This document shows positions 6,038 to 19,044 of a stretch of 39,009 nt of DNA, piece by piece; the stretch's first letter is position 1; each line of letters starts with the position of its first letter. Below the pieces are notes generated by a model, which worked only from the letters and a program-made list of their open reading frames with translations, did no database searches and was not told the DNA's origin. The stretch is taken from contig JAJZPQ010000035.1 of the NCBI GenBank assembly GCA_021811085.1, positions 1 through 39,009 of the forward strand, read 5' to 3'. Both the position numbers and the translations under genes were made by a program. The DNA comes from Pseudomonadota bacterium (GTDB taxonomy: Bacteria; Pseudomonadota; Gammaproteobacteria; Burkholderiales; SG8-39).

Positions 6038-8037
6038 TACGGCTCTCCCTGCTCGGCCTCGCGCTGTGCGATGAGGCTGTCGTTGCTGCTGCCCCGCGGC
6101 GCGATGATGCCGAGGCGAGCCTTGAGCGAGCGCATCGGTCTCCCGAGCATGGCTGCGTAATACATGGTGTTGTTCATCACTTTCTTGACGTAGTCGCGGG
6201 TTTCGTTGAACGGTATGGTCTCGGCGTAGATCGCGCCTTCCAGCGGCCGCGCAGCGCGCCACTTGCGCGCCCGCCCGGGCCCGGCATTATAAGCTGCGGC
6301 AGCCAGCACCGGATTGCCGTCCAGGTCGTCGAGCACGTGGCGCAGGTAATAGGTGCCCAGGGCCGCGTTGACGCCGGCGTCGGTCACACGCGCCCAGGAA
6401 TAGTCCTGCATGCCCATGCGCCGCGCCACCCACTTCGCCGTGGCCGGCATCAGCTGCATCAGCCCGGCCGCTCCGGCCGAGGATTTGACTTCCGAAATGA
6501 AACGGCTCTCCTGGCGCACCAGTCCCAGCACCCAGGCTTCCTCGAGCTGCTGCGCGCGCGCGTTCTCGCCCAGCGCCTCGCGATAGGGCGCGAGATAGCG
6601 CACGCTGAAATCGTGCAATACCTGCGTCCTGTCGGCGGTATTGATGGCGCGGTCGAACATTTCATTCTGGCGCGCGAATTCGGCCGCGGCCAGGAGCTGC
6701 TTGTCGTCCATGCCGCGTATGGACCAGATCCATTCGCGCGTCGCGTCCAAGCGCTGGCCCAGCTGGTACAGCGCGAGCGAGCGCTGGAAGCCGGGCGCGA
6801 CCGCTATCGCGGCCACCTCTTCCGCCGTCGGCGTGTAGCCCTTGGGCGGTATGGCGAACGTGCGGCCCAGCTCCTCGGCCGCCAGCTGGGCATAAAAGTC
6901 ATGGCCGTCGGCGATGCGCGCAAACAGGGTCCGCGCCTCGGCGCCGTTGCCGAGCGCCTGCGCCGCGCGCCCCTCCCAGTAGATCCATGCCGGCTCGCCC
7001 CTTTGCTGCGGCGACATCATTTGCGCCGAGGTCCGGACTTCGCGCCAGTTGCCCTGGCGCAGCGCAGCGCGCAGGCGCCAGGCCAGCTGTTCTTCCGACA
7101 GCTGCACCCGTGCCGCCTCGGCCTGGCCATACCATTTGAGCGCCTCGGGCAGATTCTGACGCGCCGCCTGCAGCGCGAGCTGGCCCCAGACGTAGCCTTG
7201 CTCCTCGGTGCTGAACTTCGCGCGCAGCTTCGACGTCCAGATCGAGGCCGCCTCGGCCGCATTGCTGCGCGCGAGGCGCTGCAGGGCAAACATGGTGACT
7301 TCGCGCACCGCGCGCTGCGACAGGTTCTTCTTTTCGTCGAGAAAACGTTTGGGTCCGGCAGCAGCCGCAAACAGATGGCCGCGGTCCAGCGCCTCGCTCG
7401 CCGGCAAATACCCCGCGGTGCGCCAGGCCGCGCTGACCGCTCCGGCCTGCAGCAGCAAGCGTATGCGCTGCCACACCTGGCGGTCGGTAAACTGGCCGCG
7501 CGAGATCAGCGCCTCGGCCAGCGGCACGCAGCCGTCGGGCAGTTCGCGCGGCGCGAACCACTGCGCGCGGACTTCGTCCAGCGCCGACGCGTCGTTCTGC
7601 GCCCAGCGCGCCTGGAGCGCATAGCAGGCGGTATCGTTGTCGTCGTTGACCAGCAGCGGGTGCTCGGCGCGGAACAGCTCCCATTGCTGCGTCTTGCCCA
7701 GCACTTTGAGCCAATCCCTGCGCACCTGCTCGGCGAGCACGCTGCCTTGCTGGCGCGCAAGGAAGGCGCGCACGTCTTCGGCCGGCGTATCTTCGAGGCG
7801 CGGGCGCAGCAGCCAGGATTCGAGATAGGGTTCGAGCAGGTTACCCTGGAGTTGCTCGTCGTATCTGGCGACCTTGTCGTAATCGCCCGCGCGCGCCGCG
7901 GCGCGCGCGGCGAGGAAGATCTCGCCTTCGGTCTGCGGCGGCAGCGGACGCGCCTGCAGCGCCAGCGGCACCAGCGCCAGGGCCAGCAGCAAGCCGCGCA
8001 GCATCGGTGTTATAGTGCGTTTTAAAGCTAAGCCCAT
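6037..8037 (-). CDS. slt: Soluble lytic murein transglycosylase (Slt70-like)
   Basis: The 666-residue periplasmic enzyme cleaves the glycan strands of peptidoglycan to form 1,6-anhydro ends. A Sec signal ([19 protein letters not shown]) follows a short basic N-terminus. A long helical-repeat U/L region comes next, and the C-terminal SLT domain begins near residue 500. That domain has catalytic Glu510 in [34 protein letters not shown] and [10 protein letters not shown], the four conserved blocks of family 1 lytic transglycosylases. Both ATG 8037 and ATG 8004 could start it; neither has a strong ribosome-binding site. Only 36 bp separate ATG 8037 from the divergent cyclo-ligase gene, and a TATACT box reads leftward at 8047–8052. 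It is the first gene of a five-gene operon through to the C13 peptidase. Confidence 0.92.
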   Translation of the reverse strand: MGLALKRTITPMLRGLLLALALVPLALQARPLPPQTEGEIFLAARAAARAGDYDKVARYDEQLQGNLLEPYLESWLLRPRLEDTPAEDVRAFLARQQGSVLAEQVRRDWLKVLGKTQQWELFRAEHPLLVNDDNDTACYALQARWAQNDASALDEVRAQWFAPRELPDGCVPLAEALISRGQFTDRQVWQRIRLLLQAGAVSAAWRTAGYLPASEALDRGHLFAAAAGPKRFLDEKKNLSQRAVREVTMFALQRLARSNAAEAASIWTSKLRAKFSTEEQGYVWGQLALQAARQNLPEALKWYGQAEAARVQLSEEQLAWRLRAALRQGNWREVRTSAQMMSPQQRGEPAWIYWEGRAAQALGNGAEARTLFARIADGHDFYAQLAAEELGRTFAIPPKGYTPTAEEVAAIAVAPGFQRSLALYQLGQRLDATREWIWSIRGMDDKQLLAAAEFARQNEMFDRAINTADRTQVLHDFSVRYLAPYREALGENARAQQLEEAWVLGLVRQESRFISEVKSSAGAAGLMQLMPATAKWVARRMGMQDYSWARVTDAGVNAALGTYYLRHVLDDLDGNPVLAAAAYNAGPGRARKWRAARPLEGAIYAETIPFNETRDYVKKVMNNTMYYAAMLGRPMRSLKARLGIIAPRGSSNDSLIAQREAEQGEP

Positions 8038-8073
8038 GATGAGACTAGTATAAACGCTCCAAAGACCAGATGG

Positions 8074-8784
8074 ATGACGCACATCAAATATATGCAGCAC
8101 GCTGAATTGATGGCCTGGCGCAAGCAGCTGCGCGCCGAATTGCTCGCGCGCAGACAGGCTGTGCCCGCAGAGCGGCTGCACGCCTGGCGTTTAGCCATCG
8201 ACCGGCATTTGCAGTTCGGGTTCCCCGGCCTGGTCAAGGGTGTGGTGGCGTTCTGCTGGCCGATCCGCAACGAGTACGATGCGCGCCACCTGCTGCGCCG
8301 GCTGCGCGAGCGGGGTGCGACTGCGGCGCTGCCGGTCGTCGTTGCACCGAAGGTGCCGCTCATGTTCCGCGAATGGCATCCCGGGGTGGAGCTGGCGCTG
8401 GGCAAGCTCGACATTCCCTACCCCAAGGCGAGCCCTGAAGTCGCGCCGGATTCGGTGTTGCTGCCGATGAACGGCTTCGATAGCGCGGGCTACCGCCTCG
8501 GTTACGGCGGCGGTTTTTTCGACCGCACGCTGGAAGCCTTGAGCGCGCGCAAGCCGCTGGTGATCGGCATCTCGTTCGAACTCGCCGCCATCGACACCAT
8601 CCACCCGCAGCCCTGGGACATACCCATGGATTACGTGGTTACCGAGCGCGGCGTATACCGGCGCGACGAGGACCGGCTCGAATTCCTCGGCGTGCCGCGC
8701 GAGCAGCGCGTCGAACTCAGTTCGCCCGTGTGCTACGCCGCCGAGATCGCGCCGGGCTACTTCGGCGAGGATGCCGAGAGCTGA
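8074..8784 (+). CDS. ygfA: 5-formyltetrahydrofolate cyclo-ligase
   Basis: The protein has up to 236 residues and converts 5-formyl-THF to 5,10-methenyl-THF with ATP. The family motifs are present: WRKQLRAELLARR at the N-terminus, FCWPIRNEYDARHLL, the substrate/ATP loop PMNGFDSAGYRLGYGGGFFD, and IGISFELA. ATG 8074 gives a 12-residue leader before the conserved start, so ATG 8110 (MAWRKQLRAE) is a plausible alternative. It is divergent from slt across a very short gap, so the two promoters must overlap coding sequence. Its stop is only 4 bp from the end of the convergent ilvA gene. Confidence 0.93.
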   Translation: MTHIKYMQHAELMAWRKQLRAELLARRQAVPAERLHAWRLAIDRHLQFGFPGLVKGVVAFCWPIRNEYDARHLLRRLRERGATAALPVVVAPKVPLMFREWHPGVELALGKLDIPYPKASPEVAPDSVLLPMNGFDSAGYRLGYGGGFFDRTLEALSARKPLVIGISFELAAIDTIHPQPWDIPMDYVVTERGVYRRDEDRLEFLGVPREQRVELSSPVCYAAEIAPGYFGEDAES

Positions 8785-8788
8785 TTGC

Positions 8789-10300
8789 TCAGCCCAGGAA
8801 CAAGCGGTAGGCCGGATTCCTGCTCTCGTCCCAGCACGGATAGCCCAGCTCGCGCAGGAAGCGGCGGAACTGCGGCATTTCTTTCGGCGGCACCTGCATG
8901 CCTACCAGCACGCGGCCATAGTCGGCGCCGTGATTGCGGTAATGAAACAGGCTGATGTTCCAGTCCGGGCGCATGCTGTTGAGGAACTTCATCAGCGCAC
9001 CCGGGCGCTCCGGGAACTCGAAGCGGTACAGCAGCTCGTCTTTCGCCAGCGGCGCATGTCCGCCGACCAGGTGGCGCACGTGCAGCTTGGCCATTTCGTT
9101 GTCGGACAGATCGATGGTCTTGAGGCCGTGGCGGCGCAGATTGCGGATCAGGCGCGCGGTCTCATTGCGATCATGCACGCCCACGCCGACGAACACGTGC
9201 GCTTCTTTCGCGCCGGCGATGCGATAGTTGAACTCGGTAACGTTGCGCGCGCCCAGGGTGGCGCAGAATTTCTTGTAGCTCCCGGGACGCTCGGGAATGG
9301 TCACGGCAAGGATCGCCTCGCGGTGCTCGCCCACCTCGGCGCGCTCGGCGACGAAGCGCAGGCGGTCGAAATTGGTGTTGGCGCCGCAGGCCACGGCCAC
9401 CAGCGTCTGGCCGCGCACGCCCTTTCTTTCGACGTAGGCCTTGGCCCCGGCGATCGCCAGGGCACCTGCCGGCTCGAGTATCGAGCGCGTCTCCTCGAAC
9501 ACGTCCTTGATCGCGGCGCAGGTCTCGTCGGTATCGACCAGGATGATGTCGTCCACGAGCTTGCGGCACAGGCGGAAGGTCTCTTTCCCCACCTGTTTTA
9601 CCGCCACGCCGTCGGCGAACAGGCCCACCTGCGCCAGGCGCACGCGGCGGCCGGCCGCGAGCGAGCGCGCCATGGCGTCCGAATCCACCGGCTGCACGCC
9701 GATGATCCTGATCTCCGGACGCAGGCGCTTCACATAGGCGGCGATGCCCGAGATCAGGCCGCCGCCGCCGATGGCGACGAAAATCGCGTCGATCGGTTGT
9801 TTCGCCTGGCGCAGGATTTCCATGCCGATGGTGCCTTGCCCTGCGATCACGTCCGGGTCGTCGTAAGGATGCACGAACGTGAGCTTGCGCGATTTCTCCA
9901 GCTTGAGCGCGTGGCGGTAGGCCTCGTCGTAGGAGTCCCCCTGCAGCACCACCTCGGCGCCGCGCGCGAGCACCGCGTCCACCTTGATGCGCGGCGTCGT
10001 CACCGGCATCACGATCACCGCCTTGCAGTGCAGGCGCTGCGCCGCCAGCGCCACGCCCTGCGCATGGTTGCCGGCCGAGGCGGCGATGACGCCGCGCTTC
10101 AGCTTGACCGCGGGCAATTGCACCATTTTGTTGTACGCGCCGCGCAGCTTGAACGAGAATACGGGCTGCATGTCTTCGCGCTTGAGCAGCAGGCTGTTGT
10201 GCAGGCGCGCCGACAGGATGGGCGCCGCTTCGAGCGGCGATTCGATTGCCACGTCGTAGACGCGTGCCTTGAGGATTTTTTCGAGATAGTCGGGATGCAT
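8789..10300 (-). CDS. ilvA: Threonine ammonia-lyase, biosynthetic (threonine dehydratase)
   Basis: The 503-residue PLP enzyme deaminates threonine to 2-oxobutanoate, the first step of isoleucine synthesis. The N-terminal fold-type II domain shows Lys51 in FSFKLRGAYNK (Schiff base), SAGNHAQGVA and the phosphate-binding GGGGLISG loop. The C-terminal ~180 residues carry two ACT-like domains (beginning ILAVTIPERPGSYKKF and YRFEFPERPGALMKF), as in the long feedback-regulated form of E. coli (514 residues). I start at ATG 10300 (MHPDYLEKIL), which matches the family start. It is expected to be inhibited by isoleucine through the ACT domains. No attenuator is visible in the short upstream space. Confidence 0.95.
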   Translation of the reverse strand: MHPDYLEKILKARVYDVAIESPLEAAPILSARLHNSLLLKREDMQPVFSFKLRGAYNKMVQLPAVKLKRGVIAASAGNHAQGVALAAQRLHCKAVIVMPVTTPRIKVDAVLARGAEVVLQGDSYDEAYRHALKLEKSRKLTFVHPYDDPDVIAGQGTIGMEILRQAKQPIDAIFVAIGGGGLISGIAAYVKRLRPEIRIIGVQPVDSDAMARSLAAGRRVRLAQVGLFADGVAVKQVGKETFRLCRKLVDDIILVDTDETCAAIKDVFEETRSILEPAGALAIAGAKAYVERKGVRGQTLVAVACGANTNFDRLRFVAERAEVGEHREAILAVTIPERPGSYKKFCATLGARNVTEFNYRIAGAKEAHVFVGVGVHDRNETARLIRNLRRHGLKTIDLSDNEMAKLHVRHLVGGHAPLAKDELLYRFEFPERPGALMKFLNSMRPDWNISLFHYRNHGADYGRVLVGMQVPPKEMPQFRRFLRELGYPCWDESRNPAYRLFLG

Positions 10301-10344
10301 CGCGGGCCAGTCAACTTTCCAGATAAGCGTCCAAGGGTAGCAGC

Positions 10345-10800
10345 ATGTGCTTCGCCGCGGCAAGGCGCGTGCCGGCGATCGATTGGCGGAGCGCGCGCTT
10401 GATCGGCGCCGAGGCCAGCCTGCTGTCGCTGCTCGCCGCGAGCTTTCTCGCCGCGACGCTGATTCCGGTGAGTTCCGAGGCGGCGTTGTTCGCCGTGCTC
10501 AAGCTGCACGCGGACCTGGCCTGGCCCGCGATCGGCGTGGCCACGCTGGGCAACACCCTGGGCGGCCTCACCACTTACCTGATCGGACGCTACATCGGCT
10601 CGAAAAAGCCGCTGACCCAACTCGGACGGGTGCAGCGCTACGGCAGCCCGCTGCTGGCTCTGGCCTGGCTGCCGTTCGTCGGCGACGGCCTGTGCCTCGC
10701 CGCGGGCTGGGTCAAACTCAACTGGGTCGCGGTGGCGCTGTGGTCGGGCGCCGGGCGCTTCGCACGCTACTGGCTGGTCGCGCAGGGAGCACTTTGGTAA
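10345..10800 (+). CDS. yqaA: YqaA-family small inner-membrane protein
   Basis: This ~151-residue membrane protein of the YqaA (DedA-related) family is recognised by LLAASFLAATLIPVSSEAAL, GNTLGGLTTYLIGR, RYGSPLLALAWLPFVGDGLCLAAGW and GRFARYW. These align with E. coli YqaA from end to end. DedA-superfamily proteins are implicated in lipid scrambling and membrane homeostasis; the function of YqaA itself is not settled. The N-terminal ~18 residues before LIGAEASLL are not conserved, so the TTG at 10399 may be the true start. It is divergent from ilvA by 44 bp, and the next gene begins 10 bp after its stop, suggesting co-transcription. Confidence 0.85.
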   Translation: MCFAAARRVPAIDWRSARLIGAEASLLSLLAASFLAATLIPVSSEAALFAVLKLHADLAWPAIGVATLGNTLGGLTTYLIGRYIGSKKPLTQLGRVQRYGSPLLALAWLPFVGDGLCLAAGWVKLNWVAVALWSGAGRFARYWLVAQGALW

Positions 10801-10810
10801 GCTAGCAGGC

Positions 10811-11062
10811 ATGGCGACCCGAACCAACAGCAAGAAGGCCAAACCGTTCTGGGAACGCGGCTACGATACCCACGGCTACTGGCAGGGCAAGAAGAAAATC
10901 GGCTGGGTGGCGCACGAAGGCAAAGGCGGCTTGTACCGCTGGCAGGCGGGCAGCCGCGCCGGCGAAGCGAAAACCCTGGCCGAGGCCAAGCGCGCGGTGG
11001 AGGAAACGCTGCTGTCGCTGGCGACCCAGCTGTCGCTGTTCGGCGATCCGGCCGGCGATTGA
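10811..11062 (+). CDS. Small conserved protein of unknown function
   Basis: The 83-residue soluble protein has a Lys/Arg-rich start (MATRTNSKKAKP), a Gly/aromatic centre with three Trp (FWERGYDTHGYW, KKIGWVAHEG, GLYRWQAG) that looks like a small beta sheet, and a C-terminal amphipathic helix (TLAEAKRAVEETLLSLATQL). I recognise no characterised family. Codon use matches its neighbours, it sits 10 bp behind yqaA, and it ends 3 bp before a convergent gene, so it is very likely real. The Trp spacing and basic start might suit nucleic-acid binding, but that is speculation. Confidence 0.7.
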   Translation: MATRTNSKKAKPFWERGYDTHGYWQGKKKIGWVAHEGKGGLYRWQAGSRAGEAKTLAEAKRAVEETLLSLATQLSLFGDPAGD

Positions 11063-11065
11063 GTT

Positions 11066-12058
11066 TCAGGCGCCGCGCCCGGGCGCTACGCCCAGCGCTT
11101 CCGGATTCACCACGTTGATCGGCGCGCCGGCGGCGTAGGCGTTGATCTGGTCGAAAATATCGCTGAACTGAAGCTCGTACTCGTCGTGCGAGACGTAGCC
11201 GATATGCGGCGTGCACACTACGTTGTCCATTTGCAGCAGCGGGTGATTGACGTCCAGCAAAGGCTCTTCGTCATAAACGTCGAGCGCCGCCATGCCCGGC
11301 CGCCCCTGGCGCAGGGCCGCCACCAGCGCGCCTTTCCCGATCAAGCCCGCGCGGCTGGTATTCACGAGCAGCGCCGTCGGTTTCATGCGCGCGAGGTCGG
11401 CGGCGGTGACGATGCCCCGCGTCGCCGCGTTCAGACGCATCTGCAGCGAGATGACGTCGCAGGCCTCGAAAAACGCTTCCTTGCTCGGCGCAACCGCATA
11501 GCCGTCCGCCTGCGCACGCGCACGCGAGGGCTCCCGCGCCCACACCAGCACGTTCATGTCGAAGGCCTTGGCATAGCGCGCGATCGCCGCGCCTATCCTG
11601 CCGTAACCGTAGATGCCCAGCGTCTTGCCGCGCAGGCTCCAGCCGACGCCGATCTGCCATTTGCCCGCTTTGAGCGCCGCGACCTGCTGCGGAATCTGGC
11701 GCATCGCGGCGAGCACCAATCCCCAGGTCAGCTCCGCCGCGGCGTACGAGGGCGTATCGGCGTGCTGGCTCGAGGACACGATCACGCCGCGCCGGGTGCA
11801 GGCGGCAACATCGATGTGCGGATACACGCTGCGCTGGCTGATCAGTCTGAGCTTGTCCAGACGCTCGATCAGCGGCGCGCGGATTTGCGTGCGCTCGCGG
11901 ATCAGCACCAGGGCTTCGGTGTGCGCGAGCCGCGCGGCGAGCGCGGCGACGTCCTGCACATGGTCGCTCCAGATCTCGACCTCGTGCCCCGCGAGCTTGC
12001 GAAAGCAGCGCAGCGTGCGCACCGTATCATGGTAGTCGTCGAGGATGGAGATCTTCAT
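11066..12058 (-). CDS. D-2-hydroxyacid dehydrogenase family protein
   Basis: This 330-residue NAD-dependent dehydrogenase belongs to the D-isomer-specific 2-hydroxyacid family. The dinucleotide loop GYGRIG is at residues 151–156. The catalytic triad is visible as the Arg in NTSRAG, the Glu in YDEEP and the His in CTPHIGY. Length fits the short form without an ACT domain, so it is not a standard serine-pathway SerA with its regulatory domain. Substrate (glyoxylate/hydroxypyruvate, phosphoglycerate or another 2-keto acid) cannot be told. It starts 20 bp after the uvrD stop in the same direction and may be carried on the uvrD transcript. Confidence 0.9.
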   Translation of the reverse strand: MKISILDDYHDTVRTLRCFRKLAGHEVEIWSDHVQDVAALAARLAHTEALVLIRERTQIRAPLIERLDKLRLISQRSVYPHIDVAACTRRGVIVSSSQHADTPSYAAAELTWGLVLAAMRQIPQQVAALKAGKWQIGVGWSLRGKTLGIYGYGRIGAAIARYAKAFDMNVLVWAREPSRARAQADGYAVAPSKEAFFEACDVISLQMRLNAATRGIVTAADLARMKPTALLVNTSRAGLIGKGALVAALRQGRPGMAALDVYDEEPLLDVNHPLLQMDNVVCTPHIGYVSHDEYELQFSDIFDQINAYAAGAPINVVNPEALGVAPGRGA

Positions 12059-12077
12059 GCGGCGAATCCGGCCGGTT

Positions 12078-14231
12078 TCAGGCGGCGCTCAGCTTGGCGT
12101 ATTCCAGCGCCAGCCATTTCATGCCCTGGCGGCCGAAGTTGATCTGCACGCGCGCATCCGATCCCTGGCCTTCGGCGTTCACGATCACGCCCTGGCCGAA
12201 TTTGGCGTGCACCACGTTCTGGCCGATGCGCCAGCCCATCTGTTCGGCGCGCGGCTGCGCGCGCGGAATCGCGGCGTCGCGCGCCGACGCGAGCACCGGC
12301 TCGGGCGCGGACATGCCGCCCAGGCGCGGCGTCAGCCATTTCACCAGTCCCGCGGGTATTTCGTCGAGGAAACGCGAGGCGACGTTGTAGCGCGTCTGCC
12401 CGTGCAGCATGCGGTTCTGCGCGAACGACAGGTACAGGCGCGAGCGCGCGCGCGTGATCGCCACGTACATCAGGCGCCGCTCCTCCTCCAGACCGTCGTC
12501 CTCGTTGCGGCTCTGCTCGTGCGGGAACAGGCCTTCTTCGAGGCCGGTCACGAACACCACCTGGAATTCCAGGCCCTTGGCCGAATGCACCGTCATCAGC
12601 TGCAGCGCGTCCGAACCCTCGCCCGCCTGATGCTCGCCCGCCTCGAGCGCGGCATGCGCGAGGAAAGCGGCCAGGTCCTGCGCCTCCACGTGCTCATCCT
12701 GCTCCTGCACGAACAGCGCCGCCGCATTGACCAGTTCCTGCAGGTTTTCGAGCCGGTCGGCGCCGTCCTTCTCCGCCTGGAAATGCGCCAGCAGCCCCGA
12801 TTTCGCCAGCATGTGCTCGACGATTTCGGGCAGCGGCAGGCCTTCGGTTTCTTTGCGCAGCGACGCAATCATCGCGACGAAGGCACCGAGGGCGTTGCCC
12901 GCCTTGCCGCCCAGCTGCGGCACCGCGTTGTACAGGCTGCAATTGCCGGCCTTGGCCGCGTCCTGCAGCGCTTCGAGCGAGCGCGCGCCTATGCCGCGCG
13001 CGGGAAAGTTCACTACGCGCAGGAACGCGCTGTCGTCCTCGGAACTCGCGATCAGGCGCAAATAGGCGAGCGCGTGCTTCACTTCCATGCGCTCGAAAAA
13101 GCGCAAGCCGCCGTAGACGCGGTAAGGAATGCCGGCCGAGAACAGCGCGTGCTCGAGGATGCGCGACTGCGCATTCGAGCGGTAGAGCACGCCGATCTCG
13201 TGCCGTGCGACGCCGTCGCGGTTGAGCGCCTGCACTTCCTCAGCCAGCCAATGCGCCTCGTAGCCGTCGGTCTGCGCCTCGTACACGCGCAGCGGCTCGC
13301 CGTGCCCGGCCGCGGTCCACAGGTTCTTGCCCAGGCGTTTCCTGTTGTTGGAGATCAGCGCGTTGGCGGCATCGAGGATGTTGCCGTGCGAGCGGTAGTT
13401 CTGCTCCAGGCGGATCACGTTCTGGACATGGAAGTCGCGCTCGAAATCGGCCATGTTGCCCACGTTCGCGCCGCGAAAGGCGTAGATCGACTGGTCGTCG
13501 TCGCCGACCGCGAAAATCACGCTCTGCGGCCCGGTCAGGAGTTTGAGCCAGCGGTATTGCAGGCGGTTGGTGTCCTGGAATTCGTCCACCAGGATATGGC
13601 GGAAGCGCGCGCGATAATGCTCGCGCAGGATTTCGTTTTTCGACAGCAGCTCGAAGCTCCTGAGCAGCAGTTCGGCGAAATCGACCACGCCCTCGCGCTG
13701 GCACTGCTCGTCGTAGGCGGCGTAGATCTCGGCGTAGCGGCGGCTGAACTCGTCGTAGGCTTCGGCCTCGCTCGCGCGCTTACCCTCTTCCTTGTTGGCG
13801 TTGATGTAATGCTGCACCTGCTTCGGCGGGAAGCGGTCCTCGTCCACGTTCATGGCCTTCAACACGCGCTTCACCAGCGACAGCTGGTCGGCCGAGTCGA
13901 GGATCTGAAACAGCTGCGGCAGCCCCGCGTCGCGGTGATGCGCGCGCAGCAGGCGGTTGCACAGCCCGTGGAAGGTACCCACCCACATGCCGCGCGTCGA
14001 AATCGGCAGCATGGCGGAGATGCGCGTGAGCATTTCCTTGGCCGCCTTGTTCGTGAACGTGACCGCGAGGATGCCGGCCGGGCTGACGTTGCCGGTCTGG
14101 ATCAGCCAGGCGATGCGCGTGGTCAGCACGCGCGTCTTGCCCGAACCCGCGCCGGCGAGGATCAGCGCAGACTGGTTCGGCAGAGTGACGGCGGCGAGTT
14201 GTTCCGGGTTTAGATTGGCAAGTAGCGACAT
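12078..14231 (-). CDS. uvrD: UvrD-type ATP-dependent DNA helicase (helicase II)
   Basis: The 717-residue SF1A helicase acts in nucleotide-excision and mismatch repair, unwinding 3'–5'. The motifs appear in order: Q-motif LNPEQLAAV, Walker A AGAGSGKT (residues 26–33), [19 protein letters not shown] (motif II), [13 protein letters not shown] (III), LEQNYRSHG (IV), [14 protein letters not shown] (V) and [12 protein letters not shown] (VI). The C-terminal ~70 residues form the Tudor-like RNA-polymerase-binding tail ([16 protein letters not shown]), which distinguishes UvrD/PcrA from Rep. ATG 14231 matches the family start. Its promoter must lie in the hairpin-rich gap shared with leuS; a TAAAAT box reading leftward is at 14261–14266. 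Confidence 0.95.
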   Translation of the reverse strand: MSLLANLNPEQLAAVTLPNQSALILAGAGSGKTRVLTTRIAWLIQTGNVSPAGILAVTFTNKAAKEMLTRISAMLPISTRGMWVGTFHGLCNRLLRAHHRDAGLPQLFQILDSADQLSLVKRVLKAMNVDEDRFPPKQVQHYINANKEEGKRASEAEAYDEFSRRYAEIYAAYDEQCQREGVVDFAELLLRSFELLSKNEILREHYRARFRHILVDEFQDTNRLQYRWLKLLTGPQSVIFAVGDDDQSIYAFRGANVGNMADFERDFHVQNVIRLEQNYRSHGNILDAANALISNNRKRLGKNLWTAAGHGEPLRVYEAQTDGYEAHWLAEEVQALNRDGVARHEIGVLYRSNAQSRILEHALFSAGIPYRVYGGLRFFERMEVKHALAYLRLIASSEDDSAFLRVVNFPARGIGARSLEALQDAAKAGNCSLYNAVPQLGGKAGNALGAFVAMIASLRKETEGLPLPEIVEHMLAKSGLLAHFQAEKDGADRLENLQELVNAAALFVQEQDEHVEAQDLAAFLAHAALEAGEHQAGEGSDALQLMTVHSAKGLEFQVVFVTGLEEGLFPHEQSRNEDDGLEEERRLMYVAITRARSRLYLSFAQNRMLHGQTRYNVASRFLDEIPAGLVKWLTPRLGGMSAPEPVLASARDAAIPRAQPRAEQMGWRIGQNVVHAKFGQGVIVNAEGQGSDARVQINFGRQGMKWLALEYAKLSAA

Positions 14232-14363
14232 CGTGCGGCAATTGATTTTTTCGACGCGCGATTTTACCGCAGCAGCGGCCGCGGGCGGCCGGAGATTTTG
14301 CCGCTACGGTCTGTTCATCGGCTGGGACTGAGATCGCCCCCCTGGTCGCGGCATTGCGATGTT

Positions 14364-17218
<2,855 letters not shown>

Positions 17219-17241
17219 GTACCGAGAGCGTGAGGGGCATC

Positions 17242-17766
17242 ATGCGCATGCTGGCGATCGTCGTGTTGGGACTGCTGACCGCTGCCTGCGGCTTTCAGCT
17301 GCGCGGCCAGGCGAAGCTGCCGTTCGAGACGCTCTACGTCGCCATTCCCGACATTTCTCCGCTTGGAATCGAACTCAAGCGCAATCTCATCGCCGGCACC
17401 CATACCAAACTGGTGAGCACGCCGGCCGAGGCGCAGGCGATTTTCGAACTGACTTCGGAATTGCGCGACAAGATCATCCTATCGTTCGACACTTCGGGCC
17501 AGGTGCGCGAATACCAGCTGCGCTATCGCCTGGGCTTTCGCGTGCGCGACGCGAAGGGCCGCGATTACCTGCCGCAAAGCGAAATCCGGGTAACGCGCGA
17601 CGTCTCCTACAGCAGCACCCAGGTGCTGGCGAAGGAATCGGAGGAGCAGCTGCTGTACCGCGACATGCAAAGCGACATGGTGCAGCAGATCCTGCGCCGC
17701 CTCGCGGCCGCACCCGCGCAGCCGGTCGCGTTCGAGCCCGCGCCAGGCAATGCTGCTGCGCGCTGA
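17242..17766 (+). CDS. lptE: LPS-assembly lipoprotein LptE
   Basis: The 174-residue outer-membrane lipoprotein plugs the LptD barrel and delivers LPS to the cell surface. A lipoprotein signal MRMLAIVVLGLLTAACG has its lipobox LTAAC and acylated Cys16, followed directly by GFQLRG, the LptE hallmark. Then come LYVAIPD and VREYQLRYRLGFRVRD. ATG 17242 has GAGGGG upstream. It follows leuS by 23 bp and overlaps holA by 17 bp, the standard proteobacterial leuS–lptE–holA arrangement, so it is co-transcribed with both. Confidence 0.95.
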   Translation: MRMLAIVVLGLLTAACGFQLRGQAKLPFETLYVAIPDISPLGIELKRNLIAGTHTKLVSTPAEAQAIFELTSELRDKIILSFDTSGQVREYQLRYRLGFRVRDAKGRDYLPQSEIRVTRDVSYSSTQVLAKESEEQLLYRDMQSDMVQQILRRLAAAPAQPVAFEPAPGNAAAR

Positions 17767-18754
17767 AGAGCTGGAACGCCACCTCGCGCGCGGCCTCGCC
17801 CCGCTGTACGTCATCCACGGCGACGAGCCGCTGCAGTCGCTCGAGGCGGCCGACGCGATCCGCGCCCGCGCGCGCGCGCAAGGATTCGCCGAGCGCGAGG
17901 TGCTCACGGTGGAGCGCGGCTTCGATTGGGGCCTGCTCGCCGCCAGCGGCGCCAACCTGTCGCTGTTCTCGTCGAAGAAGCTGATCGAACTGCGCATCCC
18001 CGGCGGCAAGCCCGGCACCGAAGGCGCGGCGGCGATCGTGCAATACTGTTCCGCGCTGGTCGCCGACGTGCTCGCCATCGTGACCCTGCCCAAGCTCGAT
18101 CGCAGAAGCCAGGACACGGCCTGGTTCAAGGCGCTCACGCGCGAGGGCGCGCTGATCAATACGTTCCAGGTGGAGCGCGCGCAATTGCCGCAGTGGATCG
18201 CGGCGCGGCTCGCGCGGCAAAAGCAAAAGGCCAGCCGCGAGACGCTGCAGTTCCTCGCCGACAGCGTGGAGGGCAATCTGCTCGCCGCGCACCAGGAAAT
18301 CCAGAAGCTCGGGCTATTGTTTCCTCCGGGCGAGCTCGACTTCGACGCGGTGTGCGGCGCAGTGCTCAATGTTGCGCGCTACGACGCGTTCAAGCTCAAC
18401 GAGGCCATGCTCGCGGGGGACAAGGCGCGCCTCGCGCGCATGCTCGATGGCCTGAAGAGCGAAGGCGAAGCCCCGCCCAAGATCCTGTGGGTGCTCTCCG
18501 ACGAGATCCGCGCCGTGGCCAAGGTGCAGGCCGGCCTCGCGCAGGGCGAGGACCTGCAGCGGCTCTACGGCAACAACCGCGTCTGGGGCGAAGCGCGCCA
18601 GCGCGCGGTGGCCGCGGCCGCGCGCCGGCTCAAAGCCACGGCGCTCGCCGCAGCGCTGCGCCACGCCGCGCGCATCGACCGCACCATCAAGGGCCTCGCG
18701 CGCGGCGACGTGTGGGACGAGTTGCTGCAGTTGTGCCTGCGCTTTGCGCGCTGA
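17750..18754 (+). CDS. holA: DNA polymerase III delta subunit
   Basis: The 334-residue clamp-loader subunit opens the beta clamp. It begins MLLRAEELERHLARGLAPLYVIHGDEPL and contains FSSKKLIELRIP, SQDTAWFKAL, LARQKQKASRETLQFLADSVEGNLLAAHQEIQKL and a helical collar domain with the KGLARGDVWDELLQLCL end. These are typical HolA features, with no functional Walker A as expected for delta. It overlaps lptE by 17 bp. In many relatives nadD or proA comes next; here a fragment of an unrelated receptor gene follows directly, so the downstream order has been rearranged. Confidence 0.94.
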   Translation: MLLRAEELERHLARGLAPLYVIHGDEPLQSLEAADAIRARARAQGFAEREVLTVERGFDWGLLAASGANLSLFSSKKLIELRIPGGKPGTEGAAAIVQYCSALVADVLAIVTLPKLDRRSQDTAWFKALTREGALINTFQVERAQLPQWIAARLARQKQKASRETLQFLADSVEGNLLAAHQEIQKLGLLFPPGELDFDAVCGAVLNVARYDAFKLNEAMLAGDKARLARMLDGLKSEGEAPPKILWVLSDEIRAVAKVQAGLAQGEDLQRLYGNNRVWGEARQRAVAAAARRLKATALAAALRHAARIDRTIKGLARGDVWDELLQLCLRFAR

Positions 18755-19037
18755 CACCGCGCCCGACGTGCCGACGTTTGCCGAACTGGGCCACCCCTCC
18801 GTCGTATCGGCGACCTGGGTCGGGCTGTTCGCGCCGGCCGGCACGGCCCAGGCCGTGGTGGACAAAGTGGCGCAAGGCATGGGGCGCGCGCTGCATGAGC
18901 CAGCCGTAATCGATGCGTTGAGCAAACAAGGGGCGGAAGCGCAGTTCATGGGCGCCGCCGCATTCGGGCGCTATGCGGATAGCGAGATCACGCGCTGGGG
19001 CAGCGTGGTGCGCGCAGCCGGGATCAAGCTCGACTAA
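18744..19037 (+). pseudogene. C-terminal remnant of a Bug/TctC tripartite tricarboxylate transporter receptor
   Basis: The frame reads PDVPTFAELGHPSV, WVGLFAPAGTAQAVVDKVAQ, IDALSKQGAEAQFMG and ITRWGSVVRAAGIKLD. This is the last ~95 residues of the Bug family of periplasmic solute receptors (about 320 residues when complete). The signal peptide and first two thirds are absent. The homology begins right at the holA stop codon, and the only start is a TTG inside holA, so this is a truncated gene rather than a short protein. The Bug family is greatly expanded in Betaproteobacteria, which helps to place the organism. Confidence 0.8.
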
Positions 19038-19044
19038 ATCTAAC

